DNA of 64,000 nt, from assembly GCA_028285085.1 (NCBI GenBank), contig JANQQI010000009.1:62001-126000 (forward strand). Direction: 5' to 3'. Made by a program: the position numbers and the translations under genes. Source of the stretch: Saprospiraceae bacterium (GTDB lineage Bacteria > Bacteroidota > Bacteroidia > Chitinophagales > Saprospiraceae). Positions 63,558 through 64,000 of the stretch are shown piece by piece. Position 1 is the stretch's first letter; each line of letters opens with the position of its first letter. The notes under the pieces are model-generated. The model saw only the letters and a list, made by a program, of their open reading frames with translations, was not told the DNA's origin and did not search any database.

Positions 63558-64000
63558 CTAAAGCTTCTTTGACTAGTGAATCAATTCTATCCAATTTGCT
63601 CATTAGAAATTCGATGTAAGCATTTCTCATCTCAGTCGGCCTTAGGGGCATCGTCTCTTCGGTCAACCAGTCTTCGGGGATAATCGAAATAATTTCGGTA
63701 ATTTTTTCCCGGTCGATGGACTGTCGTATCTCATCCGCGGCTTCGGTCAGATGGTTGGCTCTTTCCAGTAAAACATGATCTTTTACATTTGGAAAGGTGC
63801 GGGTCAAATGCGATTGCCAGTTTTTCCAATTATGGTGAAAATAGAGACTCGCGCCGTGATCAATCAGCCACAGTTCATTTTTCCAATTCAGTAGATTGGT
63901 GTTTTTTGCGGTTCGATCAATATTGGTGATTAAACTATCCAGCAGGACCGTTTTTGAAGCGGAGTGTGAGTCGGCGATCGACACGAGCGGATCATAAGTA
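63547..64000 (-). CDS. HipA-like kinase, partial (5' end beyond window)
   Basis: The frame is open to the right edge of the window, so the visible 150 residues are the C-terminal part of a longer protein; an internal GTG at 63984 is not the true start. VLLDSLITNIDRTAKNTNLLNWKNELWLIDHGASLYFHHNW contains the N..D catalytic loop and IDHG metal-binding motif of the HipA_2 kinase family, which is often paired with DUF3037. The pair could act as a toxin-antitoxin-like or regulatory module; that is inference. Confidence 0.75.
   Translation of the reverse strand, partial: TYDPLVSIADSHSASKTVLLDSLITNIDRTAKNTNLLNWKNELWLIDHGASLYFHHNWKNWQSHLTRTFPNVKDHVLLERANHLTEAADEIRQSIDREKITEIISIIPEDWLTEETMPLRPTEMRNAYIEFLMSKLDRIDSLVKEALDAK

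Noticed and set aside
1-64000. tRNA, rRNA, CRISPR arrays, complete insertion sequences or prophage genes
   Set aside because: None could be recognised on either strand by reading; this was a search by eye and cannot exclude a diverged tRNA.

Overview
The window looks like a chromosomal segment of a Bacteroidota bacterium, most likely of the Saprospiria (Lewinella/Haliscomenobacter-like). The signs are several secreted proteins with C-terminal type IX secretion (T9SS) sorting domains, a LytS/LytTR two-component pair, a TPR-membrane-HTH regulator, a PUR-alpha-like DUF3276 protein, DUF5686-like and PorT-like barrels, and promoters of the TTTG / TAnnTTTG type. The family placement is an inference; no rRNA or tRNA gene is visible.

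Layout. 1-1.25 kb is a scrambled zone: a reverse transcriptase lacking its N-terminal half (130-732) and an opposite-strand coding relic (966-673). 1.25-2.97 kb is a short arsenic-type operon (ArsR regulator, DUF6428-like protein, LMW-phosphatase/arsenate-reductase-like protein) closed by a strong terminator. 3-17.2 kb holds a LytTR response regulator and histidine kinase, an outer-membrane barrel, a T9SS cargo protein, a TPR-HTH regulator, a cupin protein, a DUF6702-like/YHYH fusion and an M16 peptidase lipoprotein.

The centrepiece is 17.2-33.7 kb, a nearly complete [NiFe]-hydrogenase island on the minus strand. In transcription order it has two TetR regulators separated by a small unknown gene, then small subunit, large subunit, maturation protease, two unknown genes of about 110-120 codons, a TPR protein, hypA, then hypB-hypF-hypC-hypD-hypE, an NHL-repeat protein, a NiCoT/UreH-like nickel permease, a 77-aa protein and a bifunctional-nuclease-family protein. 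The subunits resemble the actinobacterial-type, oxygen-tolerant group 1h hydrogenases (no Tat signal, no cytochrome b gene). Two near-identical palindromes (TTTAGAAAA-2 nt-TTTTCTAAA) lie upstream of the small-subunit gene and upstream of hypB. They are the best candidate operators for the TetR pair and would make the two transcription units one regulon. No dedicated electron acceptor is encoded, and four proteins of the island have no function I recognise.

33.7-57 kb carries a solitary Pycsar-effector-like membrane protein, the DUF3276 protein, a 1647-residue T9SS adhesin with about 12 Ig/PKD-like repeats, a TPR-CHAT putative protease facing a sigma factor/anti-sigma pair, a beta-helix T9SS protein, Fe/Mn superoxide dismutase, a 23-residue membrane peptide, CutC, two thioredoxin-fold lipoproteins and several secreted or surface proteins. 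57-64 kb contains dnaE (DNA polymerase III alpha), an ankyrin protein, a serine hydrolase, and a DUF3037/HipA-like-kinase pair that runs off the right end.

An intergenic repeat family with AGAGCTTGTTTGGA-like ends occurs at least four times (25.7, 52.5, 55.3-55.5 and 61.2-61.3 kb). All family and function assignments come from reading motifs by eye; no database search was run.
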